In this document: piece by piece, positions 30,001-42,000 of the stretch
Numbering within the stretch: position 1 is the first letter of the stretch
How the letters are laid out: each line of letters begins with the position of its first letter
From: Patiria pectinifera
Taxonomy: Eukaryota; Echinodermata; Asteroidea; Valvatida; Asterinidae
DNA length: 64,000 nucleotides
NCBI GenBank assembly: GCA_029964075.1
Contig: CM057136.1
Location: 5,642,001-5,706,000, forward strand
Direction of reading: 5' to 3'
Notes under the pieces: generated by a model
Told to the model about the DNA's origin: nothing
The model's input: only the letters and a program-made list of their open reading frames with translations
The model's database searches: none
Position numbers and translations under genes: made by a program

Positions 30001-33000
30001 TGAGGAAATCATGTTTTGCTGAGCAGCTCATTACAATTTGGTCACTAATATTCCACCATGCTCCGATACTGTAGATATTGCAGCCACTGTTGTATTTTGT
30101 TGACAACTACCCTTTTCCTAAACTTGACAACTGGTGCTTGGTAATGTTGGTTTTCAGGTCAGCTTTGTGATGAGGATATAGATGAGTGTGACTCAGCTCC
30201 CTGCCTACACAGCAGTGAGTGTCAGGATCAGCTCAATGCCTATATCTGTCAATGCTCACCAGGCTACAATGGTACCAACTGTCAAGAAGACATCAATGAA
30301 TGTGTCAATGTTCAGTGTCAGCATGGAGGCACTTGCATGGATAAGGTGGGGCTGCTTGATTGTATACAAAAGTGTGACACTGCTGGTCCTTGGGTATTGG
30401 CTGATTTAGACTACCTCCTGATGAGGAAGTCAATACAAAGGATCATTCATTTTGCACTATTTTCCTGAAATAAGCCGTGTTGTAGTTGTGTCAGTGGCGT
30501 AAATCTGTGTCGTAAATCTGTGTCGAGGACTCAGAGGATGACACGTGAAAGATTCTGTTTCGTTTGTTCGTAAGAGTGTGCCTGAAAATATAGGTAAGAA
30601 AATAAGGGAATTTAATGTTTAACAAAATTAGGGTGTAATTTTTTGGGGGTTTTCTTTTCTTTTTTTTTGAAGGCGGGGTACAGCAATCACACAATCCGTA
30701 CATAGTAATTGGCCCCCAACATGGATAGCAATATAACATAGAGTTCTTGTACAAAACAGTGTCAGAATTTTGTAAGTTTTTTTACTGTTTAAAAAGTTTT
30801 TGACCAAAAAGGTATTTGGGAATGGGAATAGCAGTGTGGTGGATTAGTATTAAAACATCTGGTTGAAAACCAGGTAGGGGCCTGGTCGTCGATAATGAAC
30901 CTTGCAATCACATTATCGCCAAGCAGGCCCCTACCCAGTTTGAAATCAGATGTTCAACTGTCCCACCCATAGACATATAATAAACCTAGACACGACATTT
31001 GCTATTGCCCCTGTGAGCAAAATGCTGCGCGTATAGAACAATGTTAATTACGCGAACGCTCATTATTGGTGTGACGCGTCGCCCAAGATTTTGCGCGACG
31101 CGTCACGCCATAATGAGAGCGGTCTCGATCACTGCGTGCGTTATTTAGAATCGTTTGGTTCCGCACGCATGTGGAAAAAAACAACTAAGTGGTGCACAAG
31201 TGCGTTGGCGCCGCTGGCCTGAACATACGTCGGTATATGTATAAAGTATGCGCGTGAATCGAAGCTTACACCATCTTCAAGGTAATAGATTTAGCTTGAG
31301 AATACCATTTGTTTCATTGAGATTGCTTTTGTAAATCCAAAGATATGTTTGAATAATGGCAAAGCCAAGAAACCCATTTTGTGCCACTTTCTGTGAAGCA
31401 GTTAACATCAGTATAGTCTTAGTCTAAAACCAAATCACTTTACTGTTAATGATTTTAACATTTTTAAGGAGAGCGTGCAATATTTATTTATATTTCATTG
31501 AACTCTTTCATTGAAGTTTTAAAGAAGTGAACCTGTCTGTACTAGTAAATTGTTTCATCATAAGAACAAAACCCTATATTTTCATGTGAACGGAATGTTT
31601 GTCTTCCACCCATAGGGATAACCTTATCAAAAGAGCCATACTGGCATTGTCTGATCTTTGAAGCACTCACTTTCTAAAAGTGGCACAGAATATTTTTTTT
31701 TTTTGGTTTTGCGGTTATTCAAACATATCTCTGGATTTACAAAAGCAATCTTAATTAAACAAACGGTATTCTCAAGCTAAATCTGTAACTTTGAAGATCG
31801 TGTAAACATTTGCAGTAAATTCCGGTTGTAAATTGGTAAAAATGGCGGAGTTTACATGCACCATTATTTTCAGGACGCCCTGTAGTACAAGAATCATTCA
31901 AATCACTCATGTACTTTTCAAGTAAGTGAATTTTGAACACAAACACCGTTTCAAAGTTCTGTCCACGGATCACAAAAAAGGTAAGTGTTCTTCCTGCAAA
32001 ACAAAAACAATTCACATGCATCCCTATGTGTGAAATGTTTTCGTTTTGCCGAAAGAACACTTAGTGCTGTCATATGAAAATATATGTGTCTATTTGTGTT
32101 CCATTTTGGTTAGGTTATTGTCACCAAGTGTGGTTTAGTGCTGTCATATGATAAGTCAGACTTCAATCTCAAACTTGGTGACTGTAATCTTTGGGTAGGG
32201 GGACGTACTTCAGATCACTTGGGACATTTGAGGTCAAAGGTCATCAAGGGGTCAAATGAGGTCATTGGGCTTTTTTGGTTAGTTAAACTGAAAAGTGCTG
32301 TCATATGAAAAGTCAGGCTTCACTCTCAACCAAACTTGGTGACAATAATCTTTGGGTAGGGGGACTTAAGATGACTTAAAAAAAATTGAGGTCAGAGGTT
32401 ATCTATGGGTCAAATGACGTCAGTGTTGATTTTGCTTAGGTCAACTGAAAAGCTGCCTGCTGCTAGCATGCCAGGGGGATCACGCAATATTTTAATAACT
32501 TGTGACTTGAATTGAGTCTGGAGGTCTTTGTGTTGGGGTCTCCACCACAAACCTGTTTCCTGACACAATGCATTATGAACAATGATATAATATGTCATCT
32601 CATATATACAGGGTGAGTCGGAATGATTGGTACCCGATTTCAAACAAGTTTTTGAAGATAGGGTTGAAAATAGTACATCATTGGAAACCCATGTAACTTG
32701 GCTGTCATTTGGTGCAATGGGGAACAGGATGCGACAACATTTCTCAAAGTAACAATTTTCAAAAACAATAGGGGAAAACAAGGCTGTCCACGGAATATGC
32801 AATAACGTGTCAGTTTTACTACAGGCTAGACATGAATGACATACGCACATAAATGGAATCCTTCATCATTCTCATTCATGTGAAAGGAATAACAAAATGA
32901 GACGGAAATGATTTCAGAAAAGTTTATCCATGTCAACCGTTTGTAATCTATCAGCTGTGCAATAATCAGAAACATTGTTGAATAAACCATACGACAAGTT

Positions 33001-36000
33001 AAGAAACAAAACGTGACATTTTAGCAGATTTGCACTTCAATCTATAACCATGCCCTCATGTGTAAGTGCCAGTAAGTTTTTGGCCAGATTAAATGATCCG
33101 TGGACAAAAGCGATTTTCATGAATTTTGAGGAAAAACTGCATCTCCTGACCCACAAAAGCAACATTTATGAAACAATGATCAGGTGATTGCTTAAACCTT
33201 GTATAATTGTGTTTCTTCAAGTCTTTAAATTGCCTCATACTTGTCTTTAAGTTGACAAAAAATCCCTTTTAACAGGGTACCCGTCTTTCTGACTCGCCCT
33301 GTGTATGGGTTGTAGTGGGTTCATATTATCCAAGATGACTGCTGCGTCTCTCATATTCTTCCTCATTTTCCATGATCTCAATTCTCCTGGATATGTTGTG
33401 AAATAAAAAGTGTAAATGTCTTAAGTGCAAAAACTAGACAGAAGTGTGACCCTTCAATGTAAGTTGATCACAAAACTTTTCCTGTTGATGTATTACATTT
33501 TCTTGTCCATTTTAAATAATGAAAGGTTTGCGGAAACACCATGTGCGAATAATTTCTCAACTAAGAGAATGGTTCTGAAAAGAACCAGAGGTATACCTCT
33601 GGTTCTTTTCAGAACCATTCTCTTAACATTATTTAGTATCTCCACCATGCAAAGCCTCAAATCTTACTTGTCCATTTTATGTCTACAAGTATATAAAAAG
33701 AAGTCAATATGAACATTTGAATGATTTACTCACTAGGTTGCCGCTTTTGATTGCGCTTGCCTCTATGGCTATAGAGGGCGCTATTGTGAGGAGGAAATCA
33801 ACGAGTGTTTATCCAACCCATGTCAAAACGGAGCCACCTGCCTTGATGAAGTTGCCGCTTTCTCCTGTGATTGTCTGACTGGTAGGTTCCAGTTTAGCAA
33901 CCAGCTAATGTTGAGTATCATGTGCCTGCAGTGCACTATCACAACCCCGCTGAATGTGCACAAACCAGTAGCATCTATCTGTAGGTGCTGGAAGCGTAGG
34001 ACAACGTCAAAGGCACTGAAGTGTTTGGTCCCTTTCTCTTTTTTCACTGTTGACTTCGAGACAGAGTCCATTGAAGGTCTTTTACAGTCACCTACAGACT
34101 AAGGGTTGTTCTTAAGTACCATTTCTGGCTCTCATCAATGCCATCTACAGCTCCTGCATGTGCCACTTCAAGTTAGTTTAGACATCTTTGTTTTGTAGCT
34201 CAATGAAATTGGCCGTTGGTCAAAGTGAAGACTTGTGTTGTGTAAGGCTTATTCCTTGGCACAAAGACAAATATTAGACATTGCATTGCATAGCCATGTA
34301 GTTCTGATTTTTATTGAACTGTCTGCTTTGTCTACAGGTTTCACTGGTCCCCTGTGTGATGTGGAAGTGAGAAGTGACCCGTGCACCAGTGCCCCTTGCA
34401 GTAACGGAGCTTCCTGCGTAACCGAAGGCAACAGTTTCTTTTGTACCTGTGTAGATGGATACAGGTGAGCTTAGAACACATCAGCCACTGTCTCTTGTTT
34501 GGTCGATTTTTACTATTTTACCTGGACTACCCACAACGGCATTGTTCTGAAAAGTACTGTATCCATAGCAACTGAGTTTTATAAATTAATTGGCAGCATT
34601 TGTACGACCATGTGACCCTTACATTTATATATCAGTACAGTTGATGCGATGTGATGTAGTGACATAAAATGAAAATCTAAAATTTTATTTTTTAAACACG
34701 TCCCACCTTGATGTGATTGAAGATCATGGCAGGATCCCCATAAGACAGACTATATTACTGGTTGAATAAACTGAAATGGAATAAGATAGGAATCTTAAAC
34801 AAGTGATACATTTTTTGACACAAAAATAAATCCAAATAATTATGCAAATGTGTGTGTTTTTGTTCAACAGTGGGGAACTATGTGATGTGAACGTTGATGA
34901 ATGCATGAGTCAGCCATGTGAACATCATGCATTGTGCATAGATGACCTCAGTGCTTACCAGTGTGCTTGCCTACCAGGATACGTTGGCGTTCATTGCGAA
35001 AATGGTAACATTCATTCACTTAAATGCACAGTTATAATGGGGGAAAGATTTCCATATACGAAGTTCACTCAACACCCTGTGTACAAACCCTATGAAAATT
35101 CTAAGTGTTTTCTAAGAAAATGCTTGTATTTTCTCACTGCTCAAATTGACTTTGATGACATGAAATTGCTATCTGGGGCTTGTTAGTCAATACAGAGGAA
35201 AATTAGTGAACTTCGTATATGGAAATCTTTCCATAATGGGAATTAGCAATGACCATTAAAGGCTTTGAATAGCATTTCTTCAAAATTATTTCTTCAAAGT
35301 GAAATGAGAAAAACGTCTTGATTAACTTACCAAGTATTATGGCTCTTTTTCTTTCTTACTATTGATAGAATTATCAACGGATTTTGACCTGGTATTCTCC
35401 AACAACACTGCATCAGACATCATCCAAGTCACCGGCGTGACCTCTGCTGGACTGTCTGAACTGTCCCTTACCCTGTGGTTTAGATCATCGGCCTGCACGG
35501 ATGACATCATCATGGCAAAGTTATCCACTGCAACGACCAATGTCCTTGAGATCAGAAATCCATGCAACCTGCTGCTGTCGCTTCTTGGGTGAGTTACAAT
35601 GGGTAGTCTGACATTTCAAAAACAAATTCTCCTGTAACTTCATTCTCTCGCTAAAGCGTGACATACCTTTTTGCAAAGGCTTTGTGTTTTAGCTAATTAA
35701 AGAAAAAGAACTACAAAGTTGAGAAAAGAAATTGACTGGAGTGGGGTTTGAACCTGCAACCTTTGACAATGAGTTTGTTCAAGGATCACTATTCAGAAGC
35801 CATAGACCCGTATATGCCATGTAGCTAAGGATAACACCTTAATTCATGATGCTAGCAACAGTAGCCATGTTGGGAACCCGGGAAATAGCAAACGGGCCAT
35901 GAGGATCATTCAAGAGGATTCGCTGCTTTTTTATTCATTTTCAAATAAACCACAATGGGAAACTGATCAGGTGCATTATAATAATTTTTTTCAATGTTGA

Positions 36001-39000
36001 ACAAAGAAAATGAATGGAGCAGTGTAATGGCATATAATGAAACGTACATCACATTTTATTGCATAAGTTACACATATTATGATGCATTTCACAAAAGTTA
36101 TACCTTGCGTTAGGTGTTGATAAATGGATGATGTTACTGTCTAGTTATGATGGTTTTAACACCCATCGTTGCTCAAATTAAGATCGATACCAGCTGTATA
36201 TTTCAGGTTCATGAAATTCTTCAACATTCAGCAACAATTCAGTAACACAAAGGCTCCTTTGCACCCCTTTTCCCCAGCCTTCACTGTCCTCTTGCATTCC
36301 TGCAGATAGACATTTCATCAGTGCCATTGATGTAAAGAACATTGCCATTCCTCCCTATGTTTTTATTCAAGCCATAATGTTGGTGTGGGGAGCCGGAGAG
36401 ATTTCTGCGAGGGACGTTGGCACAACATCATGCTGGTCTTGAAACACCCGACTAATCTAGAGTGGAAGCTGTACATTGACCAGGCATTGGCAGCAGAGGG
36501 CACTGTCTCAACCCCCACAGGAAGTTTTCCAAGTGGCTTGTCATTAACCATTGGCCCTTCGGGTGAGATTTCTATTGAGTTTTGGAAAACAAAACTGTAC
36601 TGCAAGGAAAATCTTGAGCAGCTGATATTTTACAGATCAGATATGTGAAATCCTTTTGGGCTGCTTCAAAATTGCAAGGAAAGTGATCACTAATGTAAAG
36701 TTGTGAAGTCACGACTAGTAGTTGCACCGAACATTTTGCAAAAGTCCAACACACTTGAGTTGTGGACATTTTGTAGTGTCTATTTATTTATGATATGAAA
36801 TGAAGGTGTGCATGATGAAGATGGCAATTATTGTTTTCAATGTTGAATATGAGTCTTTTTTGTAATGATTTATTTGAAATCTTGCTTCATTGAGGTTTTG
36901 ATGACTGCAGTACTTGGGAGGAGGATATTGAGTTTTTAGATGCACAGTAAAATGTTTAAATAATTCCTAATATTTCCCACACTATCTAGTTTCTTCAGCT
37001 TCCGAACTCTACCATATTGTATACTTGTAGAATCAGAACAAACCTCAACGCCAACACTTTAAAATTATCAATTTTGTATTTATGCTTATTTGGTGCACAC
37101 CACAGCAAAACTTTTTAACTTGGGATTCTAGGATACCTATGTAGGAACGAAGGTGTGCTGCAAGTAAATTGTGTTGCAAGTCTAGTAGTTCCTGATGACT
37201 TTTGTTTGCATCAAGATTTTAACATGTATCAGAATTTGACCAACTACAAATGTTGTTTTCAGACTCTGAGACTGGTCCTGGTGATTGTCAGTTGGAGCTG
37301 AGTGGCCTGAACATATGGCAGGAGGCCCTAAGTGAGGTGGAGGTGACAGATGTTGCTGCCTACTGCGTACCGATCACACCTGGCAATGTCTTTGCATGGG
37401 GGCAAATCATGGCACTTCCTGGGCCTGGAATCACACACACATTGAGGGCGCCATCAATGTGCGATGGTAGGTAGAAACCATTTCCCTCCACAAAAGTGGG
37501 AGAAAGATTAACACATTTTGAGGACATTGATTTGTTGGACATTGATTTGTTGGAACATTTATCCTTAAGATATTGTTTTGTGGGAGCTTTTTTACATTGA
37601 ATAATTTTTGCAAACATTAAATTCACTTCCATTGTTGCTGTCCTCGCTTGGTGATCATAAGGGTCAAATGCAATTGTATTTTGCACATGACTGTTTTCAG
37701 CTGATTTAGCTTTTGCTTACTTAAAATTATGTCAACTCTAACAAAATGTCCTCGTTTTTCTGTCACTCAAGATTATGATGAATGTTCCAGCACCCCTTGT
37801 GAGCATGGCGGGTTGTGTGAGGACCGGCTTGATACCTTCTTCTGCCATTGTACTGAGGGTAGGCTAGGAGACAGGTGCCAGACCATGCTTGATTTATGCC
37901 TGCTGAATCCCTGCCTTAATAATGGGATGTGTCACAGTGACTTGTTTGGATTCAGGTGCCAGTGCCCTGTGGGATACACCGGCAGGGTGTGCGAAAACCA
38001 GATTGGTAAGTCCTACTTGGGCCACGTCCCAAGTATAGAGCACTGTCAATACAGTGTATTGAGAGTATCAAAACTATAAAAGCTTGCGAATATGTGCAGT
38101 GCAAGAAAATAGACCTGCATATGTAACATTCCACTCCAGGACTTTTTAGAACTTCACAAATATTGTACGTCTCAAGGACCATCTGTTATGAAGTGTCTAT
38201 TTCCATACAATCTTTCTACAGTCTTGCCACTATGTGCTGCTTATTTGAACCACATGACTTGCTTCTCTGATGCTAAAGATTGAATAAAACTCAGTCGTAA
38301 ATATATCCAGGATATTTACATGATTCACGCTTATCCTTGGGTGTAATGTTTATAGGAACCACCCAGAAACACCCCAACATCCAACAATGGGCAGTGACCA
38401 GTTGTCAGCCCACATAAAGACAAGAACAGTTTCACTGCTTAGAAGAGCTTTTAAGACTTTGAAAGTAACCAGAATAAAAAATTGTTTAAATGACAAAATT
38501 GCCTATAAAAATGATGGTGTTGCATTAAAAGGAGGAAGTTAAGTAAAAAGATGAAGATAATGAAAATAATTTCCCAGCTTAAATTGTTCATTTCCACAGT
38601 GCAATGCAAGTTCACAAGGTGGGGACTGTTTTCATCAATATAGTATATACCGAAATTTTCGGAATATAAGCCGCGGCTTATACGTTGATTTTGCCCATGA
38701 AAATGTTTACTGCGGCTTATACACAGGGCGGCTTATACGCCGAGCCTTGAAGAATATGCTTTCCCAGCGGACCACACCATTTGAGATAATATAGGGGTGT
38801 ATCTATCTTAGAAATGGCAGCATCGCTTTAAAAAAAAAAAAAAAAAAGGACTTTTACTTTTATTAATTCCAATTATTTTTTTCCAATCAGTTGTTCAACG
38901 TCATCATATATAATTTTTGTAATGTATTGAAAAATGTATTCAGACTGTAAAAACAACAGGGACTACATCACTTCCACAACAAAATTAATGGGTTCGCCCA

Positions 39001-42000
39001 TGAAAAAATGGCAGCATCGTTTGACTATTTGAGTAAAAAAGAAAAACTCGAACGAATAATACTGCTCAGTAAAATTTAGTAGCGCTCGGTCAGACAACAC
39101 ACGCAATGGGGAAAATCACGTTGGGGTCCATACTCTCTCTGTGCTGCAGGAAAAAATGTTGTCCTAGGCGGCGCGCGCAGGCAGGCGCGCGCGCGCATTA
39201 ACTTTACGCGGTTGGGGACCGACGGGGCAGGGCAGCCGGCAGCAATTCGGTGATTATTTCTCATCATCAACATTTGCTTTGTTTGTTAGAGATTGTAAAT
39301 GTAATGATGATACAACATTTTGGCTAGAATTTGGAGGCCATACAAAATTGAAACCGCTGCCGTCGGTGCGGTTTATACGCCGGCTTGCTTATACGCCCTT
39401 CAATCTCTTTAATTTGCAGATTTTGCGTGCTGCTCTTTTCGCGCCGCGTATTATATATAAATTCACGGTATCTTTGCAGTGTTTAAAGTAGCCAACCACG
39501 AGAGGATTTTTTGTTAATTTCACAGTTGATGGCCAGTGGAGTGTATGGATGTCTTGGTCCCCATGTTCAAAGACATGCGGGACTGGCAGTCAGCTCCGAT
39601 TTAGGTCATGTGACAACCCGGAGCCCCAGAATGGAGGGGCACAATGCCCGGGGGTATTCTACCAGTCAGAGGAGTGTAACACAGACAGATGCCCCAGTAA
39701 GTCATGAGTAGTGTGTTTGTAATCCACTCCGGTGAAAAACATGTCATGAATGGATATTGTATTCACAAACTTCAGCACTTCTGGCATTTCCTGGTTTTAC
39801 TTAGTTGTTAACAAATCAGGAAACTTAAGTTTAAAAATGAAACAAGACCTCAAACTTTACTTGTAACTAATCACATGTAGGGATTTATTTTTCATTTTCT
39901 TTTTGATAATTTACCCCACGAACCAATTTCAGAATTGTCATCAATTTCTGGCAAACCACATATAACTGAACAATTTTCATCCTTAGCCTGTCCAGTTCTG
40001 CGGAGTCCGCTGCGTGGCTTCATTGATTGCAATGAAACCGACGATGGGGAAGTTTCGTGTCGTATCTGGTGTCGGGACAGCTATGTATTCAGTACACCAC
40101 CACGGACCGAGTACCGGTGTGGTCCCAGTACTGACTACGTGTGGGACCACAATCCTGAGAACAGCCGCTCAGTTCGACTGCCAAGCTGCAGCTGTAGGTC
40201 TTTTTGTGTCTTTTCGCATGTAGACAAGTACTTTCCAAAATCCATCCCAAACACCAGTCAGAAATATCAGACAATCGGTTTTAAACATAATGACAAAATT
40301 GAAATATGTTCACTGATAATCTACGGGTTTTTTATGCGTCTTTAAATTGATCAGACAATATTAGAATGGCCAAATTGCCATTAAGAGTTAATTTACATTC
40401 TCTTGTTGCCAGGTAACACAACACCCTGTACGACTCACAAGTCAGTCTGTAGGATCACTTGTTGCAGCACAGAGTCACTCTCATTATTGTCATTGCTATC
40501 CATACTTGTCACTTTCCTTTTTGTCACACGGCAGTATTGGTTCCCCGCGTTGCCATTGCTGCCAACATCACCGTGACATATCCTGATCTGCACTGCGGCT
40601 CACAGAGTGATCAGCGTGACATCTACGATGGGGCTTCTGCTACCCTGCACAATTCCACGCAGGGGGCCTCAGGATGCCTGGCACTAAACACCTGTGCTGC
40701 TAACATCACCGTGAGTATATCCATTAACCCTGCAGGCATTTGTGCTTGGGATCTTCCTTCATCCTCAGACGTCCTGCACTGCATAGGATACCAATGACAC
40801 ATTCTACACACTGCCATCAGACAGAACAGGGCTGTAGTTAAGTGTATATTAATAGAAGATTCTGGAAACTGATTGAATTCTCTTTACCATACCAAGACCA
40901 CATTCCGACCATTTGAAGGAGTGTGATGCTGTTGTATTGGTCTAAATGGAATATTCAAACACAATAGCCATTTTTTCCAAGTTGAAGAAAAGCAATTATT
41001 GACAAAATGTCTCACCCTGAAACACATGCACTATATATATGTAGGACCTTTTCAACAAAGTTACCAGCTAAGGACCACACATTTTCACAGAGCAGGCCAT
41101 AAACAAAATGTGCGTGGCCAACATGAGATTTACACGTAGGAGAGTTAATGAGTGAAAGATTTTACAAAAGTTGACTTGATGTTTCGAATCGTGTGCTTTG
41201 CTTTTTCTTCAGGAGAAACTTTCCTCCGTTTTATTATGCAAGCCTTGTTTTTCTAACCTTGTTGCAGGTCTCCAATTGTGACACACAAGAGCACCGCACC
41301 ACCAGGGCTACCGTGCGGAAGAGAAGCTCACCATCCCCAGTCAAAGTGACTATTTTGTTCACCATGGCTGACCATACTTCAGTTGGCCATAGTGGTGTTC
41401 CTGACAGTAAGTGTCTATTCAGCCTTGCCTTGCACATTGCTCCCCTTCAAATTTTTGGATTAAGTTTAAAGAGTTGGGTTTTGGTTTTATTTAAAATCAA
41501 ACATGAATTAGGAAAGTTGAATAGATTTCAAATCAAGAATATTTTGCTGCCCCCGTTTTGTGAAAAAGGCTGGTTTTTAATAGGTGAATAGTATCACCAC
41601 ACATTAACAATCATTTATTCGTGGGGAAGTGTCCAACATAATTGGCAGTGAATAGCACAGACAGGTTCTGTTCATAGTTTTCCATTAATCCTTCTGACCT
41701 TTTCTTCCCCTATGTCTTATGTAGATAGTTCAGTATTAACAGAAATGGATATCAGATCCACCCTTGATGAAGTGACAGAACTCATGCAGCAGGGGCAGTT
41801 TGGCATCATGTACCATGGAGAAGTGTCACAGCCTGACATTGAGACTATTGCTGAAGATGGTTGGGATGTCTGTCCACAAGGGAGTGTGGAAAGTGAACAA
41901 GAGGGGCTTTGTAGTGAGTACAACATTTCACCAGCCTTGTGTGCATTGTATATGATACTAGTCTGGGACAGTGCACTTAATGTTTCTGAAGCTTGGACTA

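Noticed and set aside
32410-32850. 146-codon minus-strand open frame, considered as a transposase fragment
   Set aside because: It crosses the border of the TA-flanked element and has no recognisable catalytic motif.
39935-39986. 5' extension of exon 37 from the acceptor at 39932
   Set aside because: In frame, but the added residues are not CCP-like and the module starts exactly after the second acceptor; kept as a possible alternative.
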